From Thermoplasmata archaeon (GTDB lineage Archaea; Thermoplasmatota; Thermoplasmata; Lutacidiplasmatales; UBA184), in NCBI GenBank assembly GCA_030039865.1, contig JASHUS010000152.1:1-6777 (forward strand): 6,777 nucleotides of DNA, written 5' to 3'. Position 1 is the first letter of the stretch; every line of letters begins with the position of its first letter. The translations under genes were made by a program, and so were the position numbers. Positions 4,801 to 6,777 of the stretch are shown in pieces. The notes under the pieces were generated by a model. It was not told the origin of the DNA. It saw only the letters and a list, made by a program, of their open reading frames with translations, and ran no database searches.

Positions 4801-6777
4801 GCGACGTACAGCGAAGCGGGCGACTTTGCTCCGCTGATCACGACGACCGTCTATAACGCGGACGTCGCGGAGACGGGTCTGCCCAGTTCCTCGACGACGA
4901 CCGAATTCGAGACGGCCATCTACTCGGGCACGACCGTGCTGACGTTCAACGACACCCAGACTACCACCCCGACGGCGACGTGTTCCGGCGACCCGTGTCT
5001 CGACTTCTACCTGCCCAGCGGGTCGTACACCGCCCACGGTTACAGCAGCGCGGCGTACGCGGCCTCTCCCCTGCTCGACTCTTTCTCGATATCGGGGGCG
5101 TCGATCGGTCTCGCGTACACGTTCTCGTTCGTGACGGGCTACTCCGTGACGTTCACGGAGACCGGACTGGCGAGCGGCAAGACCTGGAACGAGACGGTCG
5201 CGGGCCTGACGATCACGAGCACGGCGACGACGCACGTGTTCACCCTCGCGAACGGGGCGTACACGTATCAGAGCACCCCGCTGCCCACGGGCTACACGAC
5301 GACGACCGCCGGCTATTCCGGTGGGTTCACCGTGAGCAGCGCGACTGTGGCGGAGAGCGTACCGTTCTACCTACAACTGACGGCCCCGGCGAAGCCGACC
5401 GTGAGCACGACGGTCCTGGACGCGAACCAGGCCCTGACCGTGACCGGAACGATTCCGACGACCGGCGCGCCGACGTACTCCTGGGCCTGGCAGGTTTCGG
5501 CTGGCGGAGAGGCCTTCGGGGCCGCGACGCAGTGCCTGATCAACTCCGGTTCCGGAGCCTTGGCCGCAGCGATCGAGACGTGCTCGGTGCCCGCCAACAC
5601 GTTGACCGGCGGGTCGACCTACGCCTTCGAGCTGCAGGTGACGGACAGCGCCTACTCGGCGGAGACCCAGACGTCGGTGCCGTCCAACACGGTGACGGTC
5701 GGCAGCACGCTCGCCGCCCCGGGAACGCCATCGGTCAGCGCCACGGCGCTCGACCGCAACCAGGCACTGACGGTGACCGGGTCGATCCCCACCACGGGCA
5801 CGGCCCCGTACACTTGGGAGTGGCTGGCCTCGGTGGGCGGCGGGGCGTACGTCGCTGCGACCGTCTGCTCGGTCGACGGCGGCTCTGGCGCGTCCAGTGG
5901 CGCAACTGAGCTCTGTTCGGTGAGCGCGAATACACTCACCGTCGGTGACACCTACGCCTTCGAGCTGAACGTGACGGACAGCGCGTCGACGCCCGAGAAC
6001 ACGATCTCACCCTCCTCTCAGCCGGTGACGGTCTCCTCGGCGCTGACGGCGCCCGGCACGCCTTCCGTGAGCGTGAGCGCGCTCGACGCGAACCAAGTGC
6101 TGACGGTGACGTATTCGCTGCCCAGCTCCGGCACGGCCCCCTACGCGTGGGTCTGGCTCGTGTCGGACGGGGGAGCCTACGTCGACGCGACCCAGTGCAC
6201 GGTCGCGAGCGGGTCGGGCGCATCGGCCGGCGCCTTGGAAACGTGCTCGATCGGCGCGAACTTGCTCGCGGCGGGGAACACCTACACCTTCGAGCTTGAG
6301 GTGACGGACAGCGCGTCGAGTCCCGAGGTCGCGACCTCCGGGCCTTCGGCGTCGGTCGCGGTCGCGAGCGCGCTGACTGCGCCCACGAAGCCCTCGCTGA
6401 GCGCGACGGCCCTCGACGTCGACCAGGCGCTGACGGTCACGAGCACGCTCGCGACCACCGGGACCTCGACGTATTCCTGGCAGTGGCTCGTCTCCGTCGA
6501 AGGCTCGAGCTACGGGGACGCGTCCCAGTGCGCGGTGGAGAGCGGCTCGGGCGCGTCCGGTGGTGCGACCGAGACCTGCTCGGTCTCCTCGGGCATGCTC
6601 AGTGTCGGCAGCACCTACGTCTTCGAGCTCGTGGTCACGGACAGCGCGACGGTCGCGGAGACGGCGACCTCGCCGGTCTCTTCGACCGTGAACGTCGCCT
6701 CGACTCTGACCGCGCCCTCGACCCCGACCCCGAGCACGACCGTGCTCGACGCCGACCAGGCGCTGAGCGTGGCCTCG
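1735..6777 (+). CDS. Giant secreted thermopsin-family (peptidase A5) protein with beta-helix and tandem Ig-like repeats (3' partial)
   Basis: One frame runs 1681 codons from this ATG to the window edge without a stop, so both the stop codon and the C-terminus are outside. Thermopsins are secreted acid proteases of archaea, typically only a few hundred residues long; this protein is several times larger. Domain order is: signal peptide (residues 1-31), Ser/Thr/Pro-rich linker (35-72), thermopsin domain (about 125-545), carboxypeptidase-regulatory-like domain (623-675), right-handed beta-helix (about 703-1036), two beta-sandwich modules (1037-1214) and tandem Ig-like repeats (1215 onward). Many N-x-S/T sites suggest heavy glycosylation. 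The ATG at 1735 is preferred because it places MRAAKSSWTR directly before the hydrophobic core. A G-run at 1720-1724 is only a weak ribosome-binding candidate. An in-frame GTG at 1654 would add 27 residues and is the main alternative; the frame is closed by TAA at 1621. Likely role: surface-attached or released protease, inferred from family. Confidence 0.87.
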   Translation, partial: MRAAKSSWTRVFVIVAALVMVGTALTALTQGATIVSSPTPALTVTSNPSSPTTVAPPAASTSPPSASSTSSSLGAKVLTINTVLANRVKQTEQTLEASGGSLASYHPPNLHEGQPTKETGGVVTPLYNVAPAPLGVAYYGLSNTTGTVQGTTVDTSSIVGFWNTTDPTGTRATLTDTSSGNGAAEYGAQLNTVLVNVSLQGNTVLQPCTGSTSSGCNDAGGCPTQGDYVGLTGNVCPNEFWLQNYIQYTESSHSLTISGEIWNFSNPAADWYGSGPATIEGFGSVEDDEVYQSPSSGTITLPAGATQQEYTVALYFNYTQGPCRLDTGSGVGLGVPSCGTISTTEPVNELFLNYTVWNAAGQKICPTSIPSGRVCGEFDVVFFNSVGPSNPNGVPRWGPNGQLGSALMQANGTAYDPVGLTNDFEFDYGIGSDDGATNFIDYQNGSVAVDYCPTANTVEEGTGATSGQMSCGTGSNSLRDYVAPPAAYDFGGETGETSTGESVYWAPQGAAGVAPGLNPELGPSTPVAHITTGPSLLIGLWNATGSTVPGTPQPYTGISQSPYPAYTGGTPFSYANIAPANAWVGIAQDNLAPVAGTEQLVTSQEYFQVAPTFGWWSYWQGSGGDPSHTLLGPDEYLPSGWYTIEVLLSGYNPVVEQINVTGNSPVAPSITLTPNWSTGAYTPDWAFSNNDLANLSVSPSNTVPNGAGTSVSPYIISAPAPDVGTVDGVVIGEPGSVSWLFSNVNDYLFTQWIGAYINSTTAVTQFNPAPSFPMDYPSWQLYEFSNFDVPSVDGFQYYLLNTANLAVIGASDIYAFGNSEATTIYSFVVNNGVNDLIADNTFEVSNRGIDITGGGTTGDPTVNGVVVARTLYPVRNVVWGNTIVPDPQTSYMGLEPFTASDSLTIGESYDRVYNNYFASNAGDNASVNAGSTDTNWWNATCVAGYNALASGYYPGTTTCAPLGQSQTLDGYTMSGSIDGTSYQGGNEWALYGNNPNPYGNLPLKARTTSETGTAEIGAAASGATYSEAGDFAPLITTTVYNADVAETGLPSSSTTTEFETAIYSGTTVLTFNDTQTTTPTATCSGDPCLDFYLPSGSYTAHGYSSAAYAASPLLDSFSISGASIGLAYTFSFVTGYSVTFTETGLASGKTWNETVAGLTITSTATTHVFTLANGAYTYQSTPLPTGYTTTTAGYSGGFTVSSATVAESVPFYLQLTAPAKPTVSTTVLDANQALTVTGTIPTTGAPTYSWAWQVSAGGEAFGAATQCLINSGSGALAAAIETCSVPANTLTGGSTYAFELQVTDSAYSAETQTSVPSNTVTVGSTLAAPGTPSVSATALDRNQALTVTGSIPTTGTAPYTWEWLASVGGGAYVAATVCSVDGGSGASSGATELCSVSANTLTVGDTYAFELNVTDSASTPENTISPSSQPVTVSSALTAPGTPSVSVSALDANQVLTVTYSLPSSGTAPYAWVWLVSDGGAYVDATQCTVASGSGASAGALETCSIGANLLAAGNTYTFELEVTDSASSPEVATSGPSASVAVASALTAPTKPSLSATALDVDQALTVTSTLATTGTSTYSWQWLVSVEGSSYGDASQCAVESGSGASGGATETCSVSSGMLSVGSTYVFELVVTDSATVAETATSPVSSTVNVASTLTAPSTPTPSTTVLDADQALSVAS
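2107..3369 (+). other. Thermopsin (peptidase A5) domain, Cys-rich variant
   Basis: Hallmarks seen in order: PAPLGVAYYG (residues 131-140), QLNTVLVNVSL (189-199), FWLQNYI (240-246), EIWNFSN (260-266), IEGFGSVEDDEVY near residues 279-291, EFDVVFFNSVGPS (377-389), TNDFEFDYGIGSDDG (421-435), FGGETGETSTGE (490-501) and TGPSLLIGLW (532-541). Their order and spacing fit the thermopsin family, a pepstatin-sensitive acid protease group unrelated in sequence to pepsin. Catalytic acids of the family are not securely known to me; the acidic D423/E425/D427 stretch is a reasonable candidate by conservation. Unusually, the domain has ten cysteines (208, 216, 222, 236, 323, 338, 365, 375, 452, 471), an even number compatible with disulfides outside the cell. 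Confidence 0.85.
3601..3759 (+). other. Carboxypeptidase-regulatory-like / PEGA-like beta domain
   Basis: Residues 623-675 contain LPSGWYTIEVLLSGYNP, the 'G-x-Y-x-(V/I)-x-x-(S/A)-x-G-Y' pattern of small extracellular transthyretin-like beta-sandwich domains, followed by a beta strand and ITLTPN. It links the thermopsin domain to the beta-helix and is probably structural. The boundary is approximate. Confidence 0.55.
3841..4842 (+). other. Right-handed parallel beta-helix region
   Basis: Residues 703-1036 show short strand-turn units of the parallel beta-helix (PbH1/NosD-like) type, such as DLIADNTFEVSNRGIDI (835-851), VVWGNTIV (877-884) and RVYNNYFASN (911-920), each with an N-x-(T/Y)-(F/I) turn. 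The region closes with NWWN (935-938), a Cys pair (941 and 959), GGNEW then NPYGNLP (984-1002) and GDFAPL (1029-1034), an ending often seen on such helices in archaeal secreted proteins. Beta-helices of this type bind or process polysaccharides, or are purely structural. No catalytic set is recognisable here. Confidence 0.65.
4843..5376 (+). other. Two beta-sandwich modules of the 'VTFTETGLxSG' type
   Basis: The second module (from about residue 1135) starts YSVTFTETGLASGKTWNETV and continues through NGAYTYQS, PTGY and a 'GGFTVSSATV' strand before the tandem repeats. The first (from about residue 1037) is a diverged copy starting NADVAETGLPSS and contains a close cysteine pair, C1083 and C1088. 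Such modules recur in secreted proteins of GC-rich Thermoplasmata. They are probably spacers that hold the other domains away from the cell. Confidence 0.65.
5377..6777 (+). repeat. Tandem Ig/PKD-like repeats, 110-111 codons each, at least 4.2 units
   Basis: Units begin at 5377, 5710, 6043, 6373 and 6706; the last is cut by the window edge after 24 codons. Lengths are 333, 333, 330 and 333 bases. Each starts L(T/A)AP-x-x-P, then LD-x-(N/D)-Q-x-L-(T/S)-V, a Y-x-W-x-W core, a C-x15-C pair around a SGSGA-like loop, and TY-x-FEL-x-VTDSA near the end. By hand count, units 1 and 2 share 66 of 111 residues. The fold is probably an Ig/PKD-like beta-sandwich with one disulfide per domain, forming a stalk or adhesive array. 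The total copy number is unknown because the array continues past the window. Confidence 0.9.

Noticed and set aside
3820..5235. Long antisense ORF (471 codons)
   Set aside because: Same situation: it is opposite the beta-helix and beta-sandwich region, low in complexity, Arg-rich and without signal or domain.
5377..6777. Repeat array as a CRISPR or DNA-level satellite
   Set aside because: The units are 330-333 bases, always a multiple of three, diverged in DNA, and encode conserved protein domains.

Overview
The window is a high-GC stretch in which codons end mostly in G or C. It carries two co-directional genes on the + strand, and both encode extracellular proteins. The protein families point to an archaeon, most likely a GC-rich member of the Thermoplasmatota. 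The evidence is a thermopsin (peptidase family A5) domain joined to a right-handed beta-helix and Ig-like repeats, a PQQ-type propeller surface protein, and a BRE/TATA-like element ahead of the second gene. The lineage is inferred from these families; no rRNA or other phylogenetic marker is present.

Layout. Bases 1-1359 are the 3' part of a gene for an Ig-like plus eight-bladed PQQ-like beta-propeller protein; its start lies before the window. Bases 1360-1734 are an intergenic region of visibly lower GC, with two inverted repeats, a short direct-repeat cluster and a candidate archaeal promoter. From 1735 to the last base there is a single uninterrupted frame of 1681 codons with no stop. I read it codon by codon and found no frameshift. 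It encodes a very large secreted thermopsin-family protein: signal peptide, Ser/Thr/Pro linker, Cys-rich thermopsin domain, carboxypeptidase-regulatory-like domain, beta-helix, two beta-sandwich modules, then at least four and a half tandem Ig/PKD-like repeats of 110-111 residues. Its 3' end, and any cell-surface anchor, is outside the window. A caller that needs a stop codon will miss this gene and may instead report long antisense or out-of-frame ORFs, which are artefacts of the GC-rich third positions.

Together the genes look like part of a cell-surface or secreted-protein locus: one predicted acid protease with adhesive or stalk-like repeats, and one propeller protein of unknown ligand. 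A regulatory or operonic link between them is not shown. The 375-base gap with its own promoter-like element suggests separate transcription. I see no RNA genes, insertion sequences or CRISPR arrays.
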